Below, piece after piece: positions 1 to 8,945 of a stretch of DNA of 64,000 nt. The position numbers were made by a program, and so were the translations under genes. Under the pieces are notes generated by a model. It was not told the origin of the DNA. It was given only the letters and a program-made list of their open reading frames with translations, and searched no databases. The stretch is from Sarcodiotheca gaudichaudii (Eukaryota; Rhodophyta; Florideophyceae; Gigartinales; Solieriaceae): the NCBI GenBank assembly GCA_032355985.1, contig JAUKVZ010000002.1, forward strand, positions 558,001-622,000, given 5' to 3'. Each line of letters begins with the position of its first letter. Position 1 is the stretch's first letter.

Positions 1-1031
1 GCGAGTTCGGCGCCCGCCGTCGATGTCGGCTGGATCCCCGTATCAGCGGGCTTGGCCCACTTGCTGATCAACTCCTCCGCTTCGGTCACGTCGGCGTCCG
101 ACTCATCATCAGACTCCTCCTGCGCCGGCGGGGCGAAGGACTCGCGCAGCTCTTGAAGCGCACGCGTGTAGTCGGGACGATCGGATTCGACGCGATCGCT
201 GATGCGCGATGTCACTCGATCATCTTCGGGGCCTTCTTCGATCTTCCCGCCGATGCGATCCGAAGGCGCCTGGCCCGGCCGACGCTCAACCGGCGCCGCA
301 TCCTCATCCTCTTCCGTCTCGAAGGGAGAGTAGGGACCGGACTCGGGAACCTCGGGAATCTCGAATCGCGCCGCGGGATAATCCGGCGCGTACTGCGTCG
401 TCAGCCCGCGCAAAGGCGAGGCGACGGTGTATTTCGTGGCGCCCTCTTCCGTCTGCTCTGCGGCAATTCGTCGAGGCGAAAGCACAGCCGTGCTGTAGCC
501 AAGGGCCGAGGAGCGCAGCGCGCCCTGCTGCAGGCTGAAGGGGTCGTACATGGACGTCGGCAGATTGCGCGCCTGATCCGTGCCCACGACCACATCGCCG
601 AACGTCGACGCGCCGGAGCGAATCGCAATCGGGATGGGAGCATTCGGATCAATGAAGCCGCCTGTCGCGTAGGCATTCTGCCGCATCATCGCATCGATGC
701 CGCGCAGCCCCTGCAGGGCGAAGCCCGAATACAGCGAGTCGCGCTGAAAGGCGAACTCATCGTTGGAGCCGAGCTCGCCGCGAAAGTCCTCTGTCGCCGC
801 GTATCCAACCGACCCGCGAAACGAAGCGCCGCCCGGCGCGTTGCCCGTCACGATCGCATTGCGATATTGCAGCTCGGCCTGCAGATCCGAAACCCGGCTG
901 TTGCGCCCGCCCGACCCGAAACGAAGGTTGTTATCCAGCGCTCGTCCGTCGCCCAGCGCATCCTGAGCCGGCGCGTCGTGAGCGATGACGAACGTAGCGG
1001 CGCAGATTCCGATCAGTGCTCTCGTCTTCAT
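1..1031 (-). CDS. secreted hypothetical protein, 3' part cut by window edge
   Basis: I translated this on the minus strand from the ATG at 1031. It stays open for 343 codons to the window edge without a stop, so the C-terminus is missing. The first 22 or so residues (MKTRALIGICAATFVIAHDA...) form a signal peptide with an Ala-Gln end. The mature part is Ser/Gly/Asn-rich, then becomes strongly acidic with EDEDAAP- and EESDDESDAD-type runs near residues 245-325. No enzyme motif is visible and I do not recognise the family. It lies downstream of the sigma/anti-sigma pair on the same strand, after a 162-bp gap, so it may be a target or an independent gene. Coding status is inferred from the long open frame, GC-rich third positions and the clear signal peptide. 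Confidence 0.7.
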   Translation of the reverse strand, partial: MKTRALIGICAATFVIAHDAPAQDALGDGRALDNNLRFGSGGRNSRVSDLQAELQYRNAIVTGNAPGGASFRGSVGYAATEDFRGELGSNDEFAFQRDSLYSGFALQGLRGIDAMMRQNAYATGGFIDPNAPIPIAIRSGASTFGDVVVGTDQARNLPTSMYDPFSLQQGALRSSALGYSTAVLSPRRIAAEQTEEGATKYTVASPLRGLTTQYAPDYPAARFEIPEVPESGPYSPFETEEDEDAAPVERRPGQAPSDRIGGKIEEGPEDDRVTSRISDRVESDRPDYTRALQELRESFAPPAQEESDDESDADVTEAEELISKWAKPADTGIQPTSTAGAEL

Positions 1032-1193
1032 GATCTCAATGCCCCCTGGGCCCGGATGGGGCCGCAGATTCTTCAGTCGGCAAAGTTTAGACCCGCCGAT
1101 CACGCGCGTGTTCACCCGCGCACGAAAACACCCCCGGACGCCCCCTACAGCGGGTCCAGAAAGCCCCAGTCGCACAAATGCCTCACATGAAAA

Positions 1194-2081
1194 TCAGCTG
1201 AGATGGATCACGTGGCCCGGCGCCTTCAGGGCTCGACGCACGCTTTCCGGCGCCGGCTTATTCGGACTCACGATGTAGTAGACCAGATCCCCGTTGCGCC
1301 AGATGAAGCACGGGTTCGCGCCGGAGGAGGCCTCGTCGGCGCAGTACAGCTCGTTGGTGGCAAACGTCACATCCGTGGGCGCATGCTGGATGAAGACGCT
1401 GATCTCCTGATCCGGATCCTCAACCGATCGATAGATCAGATGCACCGAGGAGCCGCCGCCCGGAACGCCGCACCGACCCAGCCCGACGAACTCGTACCCG
1501 GTGTCGCCGATGTCCAGAGAGGTTGGCGCCTCGCCCAGGTGACTCGTGGCGAACTTCGTCGCCTCCTCAACATTGCGATGCACCAGCTTCGCGTTCTTGT
1601 GATCCGAATCCGTCATGCACCGATCATGGGCGCCTTCAACGAAGGAGACGGCTTGCGCTCCGTAGTCGCTCCAGCCCTGCGGCATCAAGGGCGTCGACGT
1701 CGAGCGAACGATGATCGACACCGTCAGCGCCATCACCACGATCGCGGCGATCGCCAGGAAGCCGCGCCCGCCCGACCAGAACGAACGCGAAGTCGTCGCG
1801 CGTCCGCCGATCGTCGTCGGACCGTCATAGCCCTCGAGCGTCTGCGCGACCGAATCACGAAGCGACGCGGGGGCGCTTTCAGCGCCGAGACTCTGCGCGA
1901 CGCTTTCACGCAAATTTCGTTCAAAATCGATCCGCTGCTGATCCTCAGGATGCTCCGCCAGATGCGCCTCAAGACGCTCCTGCTGCGCCGGCGTCAGCTC
2001 ACCATCAGCGGCGCAGCGCAAGAGCTGGGCGATCGAAAGCTCATCCGAACCCGAACTGTGTCTGCGGCTGCCGCTGCTCAT
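1194..2081 (-). CDS. anti-sigma factor, single-pass membrane protein
   Basis: A 295-residue protein whose start overlaps the stop of the ECF sigma gene in an ATGA tetranucleotide, meaning translational coupling. Residues about 14-65 form an anti-sigma-like helical domain (AADGELTPAQQERLEAHLAE). It lacks the His-x3-Cys-x2-Cys zinc site of classical ZAS domains. Residues about 110-130 form one membrane helix (FLAIAAIVVMALTVSIIV). The C-terminal ~165 residues would be periplasmic and carry a few cysteines but no domain I recognise. Role by context: it holds the partner sigma factor at the membrane until an envelope signal arrives. The sigma/anti-sigma arrangement is seen directly; the signal is unknown. 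Confidence 0.75.
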   Translation of the reverse strand: MSSGSRRHSSGSDELSIAQLLRCAADGELTPAQQERLEAHLAEHPEDQQRIDFERNLRESVAQSLGAESAPASLRDSVAQTLEGYDGPTTIGGRATTSRSFWSGGRGFLAIAAIVVMALTVSIIVRSTSTPLMPQGWSDYGAQAVSFVEGAHDRCMTDSDHKNAKLVHRNVEEATKFATSHLGEAPTSLDIGDTGYEFVGLGRCGVPGGGSSVHLIYRSVEDPDQEISVFIQHAPTDVTFATNELYCADEASSGANPCFIWRNGDLVYYIVSPNKPAPESVRRALKAPGHVIHLS

Positions 2082-2638
2082 GAATCCTGCTCACCAACGC
2101 GGACACCTAACTCGTCCGCAAGCTCAGATAGCGAATCAGCGAGAATCTTTCTCGCACGATGCAGACGGCTCATCACCGTCCCGATGGGCAGATCGAGGAT
2201 GTCCGCGATCTCCCGATACTTCAATCCTTCCACGCCCCAGAGCATCAGCACACTCCGGAACTCCGGCTTGAGATCCTCAACGCCCGCCTTCAATCGCCCA
2301 TCCACGTGATCCCAGTCAAACGACTTCAGATCCCATGCCGGGGGCGCCTCATCCGGCGCCGGCGAACCTTCATCAGCCTCGAAGAACTCTTCGACGACCA
2401 TCGGACCCCTCGATTCCCTTTTGATCTTCGTTCGAAAGATGTTGTAGAGAATCGTAAACAGCCAGGGGCGAATGCCGCCCCCCTTTTCCTCATAGCGCTC
2501 CGACGATCGAAGCGCCCGCAGATACGTCTCCTGCACCAGGTCGGCCGCATCCTGCGGCTTCCTCGTCAACTGCATCGCCAGGCGATGCAACGAATCCATG
2601 TGTTCGAGAGCGAGACGCTCAAACTCGGATCGATCCAC
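2078..2638 (-). CDS. ECF-family RNA polymerase sigma factor
   Basis: A sigma-70 family ECF factor of 186 residues using the GTG at 2638. I prefer this start to the ATG 105 bases upstream because AGGGG lies 6 bases before the GTG, and because the length and N-terminus then match ECF proteins. Region 2 (HRLAMQLTRKPQDAADLVQE) is near residues 15-40. Region 4 (LKYREIADILDLPIGTVMSR, a helix-turn-helix that contacts the -35 element) is near residues 140-165. The linker is acidic. Its stop codon overlaps the start of the anti-sigma gene, so the two proteins are made from one message. The gene lies 126 bp downstream of the large VWA gene on the same strand. Confidence 0.9.
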   Translation of the reverse strand: MDRSEFERLALEHMDSLHRLAMQLTRKPQDAADLVQETYLRALRSSERYEEKGGGIRPWLFTILYNIFRTKIKRESRGPMVVEEFFEADEGSPAPDEAPPAWDLKSFDWDHVDGRLKAGVEDLKPEFRSVLMLWGVEGLKYREIADILDLPIGTVMSRLHRARKILADSLSELADELGVRVGEQDS

Positions 2639-2764
2639 AAGTGACCCCTCGCTCGACAGGAAGAACCATCGCCGGCCCGGGACTATTCCCCCCAGACCCG
2701 CGCCAGTCGCCATAGTAGCCGCGCCATATGGCCCCACACTCAAATAAGGCGCCGCTGGGCCGTC

Positions 2765-5700
2765 CTAAGCCTGTCCCTCGTCCTTATCAGGCCCAGACTG
2801 CCCTCCGCGGCGCTCCCGCGCCCGACGCCTGGCCGCCAGGAGATCGCTTGTCGTGCCCTCGGACTTCTCGGTCTTCTTCTCTTCCTTCGCGCTTTTCGGA
2901 CGCGTCTTCCCGCCTGACCGCTGAGCCCGAAGCGCCTCCTGAATGGCCGCCCGGCGCTGGCGCTCCGCCTCCAGCTTCTGCTCGGCCGTCACGCTCTTCG
3001 CCGGCGCAGGCTTTTCTTCCCGAGGCCTTTGAACCTTCGGCGCAGCCTTCGTTGGCTCGCCGGCGCCCTTCGATTCCTCCGGATGCCGCCCCGGCAGATG
3101 CGCATGCTCGCGCAAGCCCGCCAGCGTCGCCGCGGCTCGATCGCTCTGCTCACGAAGGCGCTCGCCAGCGTGCTGCCGAATATCGGCCGCGATCTCGCGC
3201 GTGATCAATCGATCCCACGCCACGCGCCGCGTCGCGACATCCAGCAGGAACACACACAAGCTCCACAGCACCAGCAATCGCCAGATCGGAGTCGTCGAAC
3301 GCTTGGGCGTCACACCCGTTCGATCAAAGAGCGCATCGGCGTTCGGCGCGCCTTCATAGGTGAACACACGCCCGCCCGTCTCCTCCGCCACCCGGCGCAG
3401 CAATGTCAGATCCGAACGCATCTGCGCATGCTCGGCGCCGCGCGGGCGGCTCGTTCCCGCCACCACCGGCGCAAGACGCCTCTCGCCCTGCTTTGGAAAG
3501 AGCGCCACCACATATGCGCCCGAACGCTCCGCCGGCACGCTCGCCTCATACGCGCCCGGCCCCGTCTGCGACAAGCGCACATCGATCGGCTCGCCAATAC
3601 CCGGCGGATACACCTTCCCGCCAACCGTCAGCAGATCCAGCGGCCGCGCTGCCTCATCCGCCACATCCAGCCGCAGCCGAAGCTGTCCATCCTCGACATC
3701 GGCCGCGAACTCGTATGTCGATGTCGAAGGCGGCCGCGCCATCGATCGCGCCATCTGCGTCCACATTCGCCGGTATCCCGGCCACGCCAGCCACGAACGC
3801 GCCCACAAATGCGCATCCGATGTAAACGCCGCCACGCGCCCCAGACCCACCTGCCAGTGCGCAAGCAACGGCTCGCCCTCCGGCGTCTGCGCGCTGAGCA
3901 TGATCTGCGGCGCATCCTTGCGAGGCTGCGTCAGCACGATGCCATACAGCGAAGGCCAGTTGCGACCCAGACCCGTCGTGATCGGCGAACCCGAGTTCAA
4001 CACCCGCGGCTGAAACGCTCCTTCGCGCACGAAGGGCTCGAACACAACGCGAATCTCCTTAATAAAGATCCGCGGCAGCACGTTCGGATCAATCACGCGA
4101 TGAAACGATCCATCGCCGATCCGCGCAACCTCGCGCAGCGTGTTCACATCCGCCTGATCGCCGACGGAGATCGTCGATGTCGTGATCCCCTGCTGACGCA
4201 GCGACTCGGCCACCGCAAATCCCTGCGAGGGCGGCCCCATCGATTCGCCATCAGAAAGCACGATCACATGCTTCACATGCGCTTCGACGGCCGCCAGCGC
4301 ATCGCCGGCCGCCTTCATCGCCGGATACAGATTCGTCCCGCCATCCGGCGAGATGCCCAAAATCCGATCGCCCGTCGTCTGTGGATCCGTGTTCGGCGCC
4401 AGCGGCACGACCGTTCGATGCATATTGCTGAACGCGATCACACCCACCAGATCCGCCGGATCCAGCGTCTTGATCGCCATCGCCGCCGCGTTATTCGCAA
4501 TCTCCTGCTGCGTGCGCGCCCCGCCCAGCACCGTGCGCCCCATCGAGCCGGATGAATCCAGCACAATCATGATCGCCGCCTTCGGCGCAACCATCCGCTC
4601 CGGCAGCTTCAGTTCAACAGGCAGAATCTCCGCCACCGACGTCTGCTGCCATGCGCCGGCGCCGAAGGAATCCGGCCCGCCGATCATCACCAGCCCGCCG
4701 CCCAGCTCACTCACATACACGCTCAGCAGATCCTGCGACGAGCGATCGATCTCATCAGCGCCGACATTCTGCAGCATGATCAGATCGTGTTCGTGCAGCG
4801 CCAGCAGATCATCAGGAAAGGCGCTGGGCGCGATCACCTCAACATCAATGCCCGCCTGCAGCAGTGTGTTCGTCAGCGTCGCGCCGGCGCCATTGGGATC
4901 GCCATCGCTCACGCCGTCAACCATCAGCACCGTGCCCTGCCCCGGCGTCACCGTCACAGCTTCGCCGGAGTTGTTCGTCATCAGCCCATCAGCTGCGGCC
5001 TCATCCGGCTCGAAGATCGCCTCGAAGCGATGAATCTTTCGCGGCGCAAGCTGCAGCTCCACAAGCTCGACACTGCGTCCCGGCGGAACCGTGATCCGCT
5101 TGCCCGATCCCTCTTCATCGCGGCTGATATCCACAGGCCGCCCGTCATAGAAAAGGCGCAGCGTTCCCGTCGTCGCCCCCGTCGAGCGCAAGCCCACGCG
5201 CACATTGATCGTCGCCTCGCTGGACGCCGCAGGAGGAACATCCACGAACTCCACAAGCGTCTCATTGCGCACGCGATACGCCAGTGGCAGCACATCGATC
5301 GGGGCGCCTTCGACGCCGCCGCTCGCCATCGCTTCCTGCACCGCCTCCATGGCGTCGCCGGAGGTTTCATTGCCATCACTGATCAGCAGCAGCCGCCCGG
5401 CCGCATCCGGCGGAAAAAGCGACAACCCGAATCGCACCGCCTCTTCGATGTTCGTTCCTTCAACAAGGCGCACATCAAGCGACAGGAAGTCAAGATCATC
5501 CACTGGCCCGCCGCCCGCACGCGGCGCCGCCACCGCGATGCTCGCTCCGTCAAACACGACGACGCCGAAGAGATCATCGACATCACGATCCGAAGCCGCC
5601 TGCCGCAGCCAGTCCTTCATCGCCTCCGTCGCCGCCACCGGCGCATCAGTGGCGCGATCCTCGAGCTGCACAAAGTTCCGCACCGAATCCGACACATCAA

Positions 5701-5914
5701 CGATGGCGACCACGGCCAGCCGATTCGTCTGACGCACCGTCGAAGCGCCCGCAAGCGCTGCCGCCAGCAGGAGAAGCAGCAGCGCCCGCGCGATGACACC
5801 ACTCCACGCTCGCATGCGGCTCATCGAATAGAACCACTTCAGCGCCAGCCATCCCAGCGGGATCGCCGCAAGCGTGATCAGCAGCCACCAGATGTCAGCA
5901 AAGTGCAATCCCAA
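2765..5914 (-). CDS. large membrane protein with two VWA domains and a GATase-like domain
   Basis: A 1049-residue protein with a TTG start (a second TTG lies two codons on). Two N-terminal membrane helices (residues ~8-28 and ~38-58) precede a first von Willebrand A domain (VAIVDVSDSV near 70-78). A class-I glutamine-amidotransferase-like fold with GGPDSFGAGAW follows near 410, then a second VWA domain with an intact MIDAS (LDSSGSM near 450). A further helix lies near residue 890 and a Lys/Glu/Arg-rich tail fills the last ~120 residues. This architecture matches planctomycete/BatA-like VWA membrane proteins (DUF1355 group). The role is probably a scaffold or chaperone at the envelope. It sits upstream of an ECF sigma operon on the same strand, but the 126-bp gap leaves co-transcription open. 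Confidence 0.8.
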   Translation of the reverse strand: MGLHFADIWWLLITLAAIPLGWLALKWFYSMSRMRAWSGVIARALLLLLLAAALAGASTVRQTNRLAVVAIVDVSDSVRNFVQLEDRATDAPVAATEAMKDWLRQAASDRDVDDLFGVVVFDGASIAVAAPRAGGGPVDDLDFLSLDVRLVEGTNIEEAVRFGLSLFPPDAAGRLLLISDGNETSGDAMEAVQEAMASGGVEGAPIDVLPLAYRVRNETLVEFVDVPPAASSEATINVRVGLRSTGATTGTLRLFYDGRPVDISRDEEGSGKRITVPPGRSVELVELQLAPRKIHRFEAIFEPDEAAADGLMTNNSGEAVTVTPGQGTVLMVDGVSDGDPNGAGATLTNTLLQAGIDVEVIAPSAFPDDLLALHEHDLIMLQNVGADEIDRSSQDLLSVYVSELGGGLVMIGGPDSFGAGAWQQTSVAEILPVELKLPERMVAPKAAIMIVLDSSGSMGRTVLGGARTQQEIANNAAAMAIKTLDPADLVGVIAFSNMHRTVVPLAPNTDPQTTGDRILGISPDGGTNLYPAMKAAGDALAAVEAHVKHVIVLSDGESMGPPSQGFAVAESLRQQGITTSTISVGDQADVNTLREVARIGDGSFHRVIDPNVLPRIFIKEIRVVFEPFVREGAFQPRVLNSGSPITTGLGRNWPSLYGIVLTQPRKDAPQIMLSAQTPEGEPLLAHWQVGLGRVAAFTSDAHLWARSWLAWPGYRRMWTQMARSMARPPSTSTYEFAADVEDGQLRLRLDVADEAARPLDLLTVGGKVYPPGIGEPIDVRLSQTGPGAYEASVPAERSGAYVVALFPKQGERRLAPVVAGTSRPRGAEHAQMRSDLTLLRRVAEETGGRVFTYEGAPNADALFDRTGVTPKRSTTPIWRLLVLWSLCVFLLDVATRRVAWDRLITREIAADIRQHAGERLREQSDRAAATLAGLREHAHLPGRHPEESKGAGEPTKAAPKVQRPREEKPAPAKSVTAEQKLEAERQRRAAIQEALRAQRSGGKTRPKSAKEEKKTEKSEGTTSDLLAARRRARERRGGQSGPDKDEGQA

Positions 5915-5987
5915 GATGGAAGTCTACGCGCTGCCCCCTGAAAACGTCCCTTACGCCCCACCAGGCCCGCCCGATGCAACAATTCGC

Positions 5988-6016
5988 TTGGACGTGCGAA
6001 CCCTCATCTGTAAGGT
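5988..6016 (+). promoter_or_regulatory. candidate sigma-70-type promoter
   Basis: TTGGAC at 5988-5993 and TAAGGT at 6011-6016 are separated by exactly 17 bases and face the secreted-protein gene starting at 6137. A transcript would carry a leader of about 115 bases. Seen by eye only; no start site is known. Confidence 0.4.
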
Positions 6017-6136
6017 TGGATCAGCGGCCGATGGCCGCCCTCCAGCCCCCAGGGCCCACGATCGGCTCCCGGGTCACGCAGGCGATCGTTATCGGCCTGA
6101 TCAGACCAGTCGTCACGCTCAAGGAGCAACCGAGAG

Positions 6137-7168
6137 ATGCAGATATTGACCGCTCGCTCACGCAATCACGCGCTCATTGCGATCGCAACAGCCGCCGCCA
6201 CGCTCGCGGGCGCCACCGCGCATGCGCAGCATGACGCCGACCTGATGACCGCAAAGATGGAGGCCATCGCCAAAGCGCGCTACGGCGACAACGCGAAAGT
6301 CCTCGCACTTCGACCGGCCGGCCCCAACACCACGCCTGTGGTCGAAGGTCAGTTCGGCGCCGCGGCCGTCGATCGAGGCGTCTGCCCCGAGACGCGTATC
6401 GATCACTTCACCGATCCCGGCACGCCCGTCTCGGTCCCGGGCTTCGGCATCAATGAGGAATGCGCCGTCGTCCTCCAGGCGCCCGCCGGCGACTACCCGA
6501 TCGAGATCGTCAAGATCGGCGTCGGTTGGTCTTCCGCAGGTGGCGGCCAGCCGCAGTCACTTGAAGACTCGCTCCGCCTCTACGCCGGCGGCCTCGGAAG
6601 CCTTGGATCGCCGCAATGGTCCGTCGATGGCCCCGTCCTCACCGATGGCGCCATCAATGAGTTCGACATCACCATCGACGGCGTCGGATCCCGCATCATC
6701 AACTCCGGGCCCTTCACCATCAGCCTTCGCATGGCCAACTCGCAAGCCCCCGGCGACGCGGCGCCGTTTCACGATGGCGACGGATGTCAGGCGGGCGGCA
6801 ACAACCTCATTTTCGGTGACATCGGACTTGGCCTGCAGTGGTTCGACGCGTGCGCCATCGGCATCAGCGGCGACTGGGCCATGTACGCCGTCTACATCCC
6901 CGCAAACTGCGGCCCGGCGAACGACTGCGATGGCAACGGCACCGATGACGCCATCGATATCGCCATGAACCCGTCGCTCGACTGCGATTCCAACGGCGAG
7001 CTCGATTCCTGCCAGATCGAAGAGACTCCCGGACTCGACGCCAACATGAATGGCATCCTCGATTCCTGCGAGCCGCCCCCATCATGCCCCGCCGACATCA
7101 CCGGCAACGGCACAGTCAACGCCGCCGATCTCGCCGAACTGCTCGGCCTGTGGGGCCCCTGCCCGTAA
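6137..7168 (+). CDS. secreted protein with C-terminal dockerin-like (GC-type) repeat
   Basis: A 343-residue exported protein. The ATG has AAGGAG 10 bases upstream, and residues 1-30 form a signal peptide ending AHA. The body is beta-rich with paired cysteines. Residues ~255-305 hold calcium-loop-like DCDGNGTDD and DSNGELDSC motifs resembling thrombospondin type 3 repeats. The last 28 residues are a single dockerin-like module (DITGNGTVNAADLAELLG) bracketed by Cys, ending WGPCP. This terminal module is typical of Phycisphaerae secreted proteins and presumably anchors or displays the protein at the cell surface. The substrate or ligand of the body is unknown. A strong hairpin terminator follows at 7203, so the gene is probably monocistronic. 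Confidence 0.8.
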   Translation: MQILTARSRNHALIAIATAAATLAGATAHAQHDADLMTAKMEAIAKARYGDNAKVLALRPAGPNTTPVVEGQFGAAAVDRGVCPETRIDHFTDPGTPVSVPGFGINEECAVVLQAPAGDYPIEIVKIGVGWSSAGGGQPQSLEDSLRLYAGGLGSLGSPQWSVDGPVLTDGAINEFDITIDGVGSRIINSGPFTISLRMANSQAPGDAAPFHDGDGCQAGGNNLIFGDIGLGLQWFDACAIGISGDWAMYAVYIPANCGPANDCDGNGTDDAIDIAMNPSLDCDSNGELDSCQIEETPGLDANMNGILDSCEPPPSCPADITGNGTVNAADLAELLGLWGPCP

Positions 7169-7202
7169 ACGCGGCCTGAGGTCGACACTTTTCAGCCTTT
7201 TC

Positions 7203-7235
7203 AGGGCCCGGACGCTCATCCCGTCCGGGCCCTTT
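7203..7235 (+). terminator. rho-independent terminator
   Basis: A perfect 12-bp stem (7203-7214 with 7222-7233) with a 7-base loop, followed by TTT. It lies 35 bases after the stop of the dockerin-tailed gene and before rimO. Confidence 0.75.
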
Positions 7236-7292
7236 CCATGCACGAATGCCGCAAGAACCAGCCGAACCCCCTGCTACACTCTGGGGCTCACC

Positions 7293-8915
7293 ATGCCCGC
7301 GACCAAAGCCAATCCGACCGACGACGTTCAGTCCGTCGCCTTCGTCAGCCTGGGCTGCCCGAAGAACATCGTCGACTCCGAGAAGATGCTCGGCCTGCTT
7401 GCTGAAGATGGCCTCGCCATCGTCTCCGACGCCGAAGGCGGACTCGCCGATGGCGCCGACGCCGTCGTCATCAACACCTGCGGCTTTCTCGAAGCCTCCA
7501 AAGACGAATCCCTCGGCGTCATCAAGGAAGCCATCGAACGCAAGGAAGAAGGCGCACTCAAACGCGTCATCGTCGCCGGATGCCTCGTCCAGCGCCATCG
7601 CGCCAAAATGCTCGAGTGGGCCCCCGGCATCGACGCCATGATCGGCGTCTTCGATCGCGATCACATCGTCGAAGCCGTACGCGGCGAAAAACGCGCCCGC
7701 GAATCGCTCGACTCCGCCGACAAACCCAACTACTGGATCGCAGGCAATGCGCTGCAGGCCGCACAGGATCGCGGACGCGACATCACCGGCCTCACCGTCA
7801 ACGGCAAGGACGGCAAGGGCCTCGGCTACTTCGAAAAAGACAACGCGCGACTGCGCATCACGCCGCGCCACTACGCCTACCTGCGCGTCAGCGAAGGATG
7901 CAATCAGGCTTGCGCCTTCTGCACCATCCCCTCCATCCGAGGAAAGATGCGCTCCAAACCCATGAACGCCATCATCGAAGAAGCGCGCGAGCTCATCGCC
8001 GACGGCGTTTTTGAACTCAATCTCATCGGGCAGGACACCACAAGCTACGGCGACGACATCGGCATCGGCATCAATCAGACAGCAGCCGGCGGCCTTCCCG
8101 CCATGCTTCGTTCAATCAACGATGTCATCGACCAGCGCGCCGCCGGCGCCGGATGGGCAAGGCTCATGTACGCCTACCCCTCCACCTTCACCGACGAGAT
8201 GATCGACACGATCGCCGAGCTTCCGCACGTCCTCAACTACATCGACATCCCGCTTCAACACGCCAGCGATGCGATGCTGACCGCCATGCGCCGCCACGTC
8301 AGCGCCCAGCAGCAGCGTGAACTCATCTTTAAGCTGCGCGAGCGCATCCCCGGCATGGCCATCCGAACGACGTTCATCACCGGATTCCCCGGCGAAACCG
8401 AAGCAGATCACGAGCAGCTTCTCGAATTCATCGACGAAGTCGGGTTCGACATGCTGGGCGTCTTCCAGTACTCCCGCGAAGACGGCACACCCGCCGGCAC
8501 GATGGAAAAGGATGACACGCTCCGCGTCCCCGATGAAGTCAAGGCTCGCCGCGAACGCGAGATCATGGAGCTTCAGCAGCGCATCGCCTTCGAACAGGCG
8601 GACTTCCTCGCCGAGCAGTTCGACGAAAACGATCCGACCGAATCCGGCGCACGCTTCGATGTGCTGATCGACGAGCGCGCCAGCGCCACAGGCGTCGCCA
8701 CAACCGGCGTCTCCGATGGCGGAGATCTCTACAAAGGCCGCGCCTACTTCCAGGCGCCCCTCGTCGACTCCACGACATTCGTCCAGTCACGCCAGCGACT
8801 CAGCCCCGGCGAGCTCATCCGCTGCGTCGTCGTCGCCGCCGACGGCTACGACCTCGTCGCACGCCCCGTCGAAGAGATCGAGCGGGGTGTTTCACTACCC
8901 ATCCTGGGTTCGTGA
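7293..8915 (+). CDS. rimO: ribosomal protein S12 methylthiotransferase RimO
   Basis: A radical-SAM enzyme that adds a methylthio group to the conserved Asp of ribosomal protein S12. The N-terminal MTTase domain has the three auxiliary-cluster cysteines C22 (SLGCPKN), C63 (INTCGF) and C97 (AGCLVQ). The radical-SAM CxxxCxxC is at C203-C207-C210 (CNQACAFC). A TRAM-like C-terminus ends the protein. The SLGCPKN and GC-LV-R signature separates RimO from MiaB. At 540 residues it is about 100 longer than usual RimO; extra sequence sits between the MTTase and SAM domains (~residues 140-185) and near residues 255-275. The ATG at 7293 was chosen over an in-frame upstream extension because GGGG lies 6 bases before it and homology begins there. 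Confidence 0.95.
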   Translation: MPATKANPTDDVQSVAFVSLGCPKNIVDSEKMLGLLAEDGLAIVSDAEGGLADGADAVVINTCGFLEASKDESLGVIKEAIERKEEGALKRVIVAGCLVQRHRAKMLEWAPGIDAMIGVFDRDHIVEAVRGEKRARESLDSADKPNYWIAGNALQAAQDRGRDITGLTVNGKDGKGLGYFEKDNARLRITPRHYAYLRVSEGCNQACAFCTIPSIRGKMRSKPMNAIIEEARELIADGVFELNLIGQDTTSYGDDIGIGINQTAAGGLPAMLRSINDVIDQRAAGAGWARLMYAYPSTFTDEMIDTIAELPHVLNYIDIPLQHASDAMLTAMRRHVSAQQQRELIFKLRERIPGMAIRTTFITGFPGETEADHEQLLEFIDEVGFDMLGVFQYSREDGTPAGTMEKDDTLRVPDEVKARREREIMELQQRIAFEQADFLAEQFDENDPTESGARFDVLIDERASATGVATTGVSDGGDLYKGRAYFQAPLVDSTTFVQSRQRLSPGELIRCVVVAADGYDLVARPVEEIERGVSLPILGS

Positions 8916-8945
8916 TCCACGTTCAGTCTTGTTCGAAACCCGAGA

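Noticed and set aside
153-2644. Long plus-strand frames opposite the minus-strand genes (for example 153-1190, 1203-2309 and 3029-4555)
   Set aside because: They are Arg/His/Pro-rich mirror frames of GC-rich genes on the other strand, with no motifs or ribosome sites.
7050-7292. In-frame extension of rimO upstream of 7293
   Set aside because: It overlaps the 3' end of the dockerin gene and the terminator hairpin; RimO homology begins at the 7293 start.
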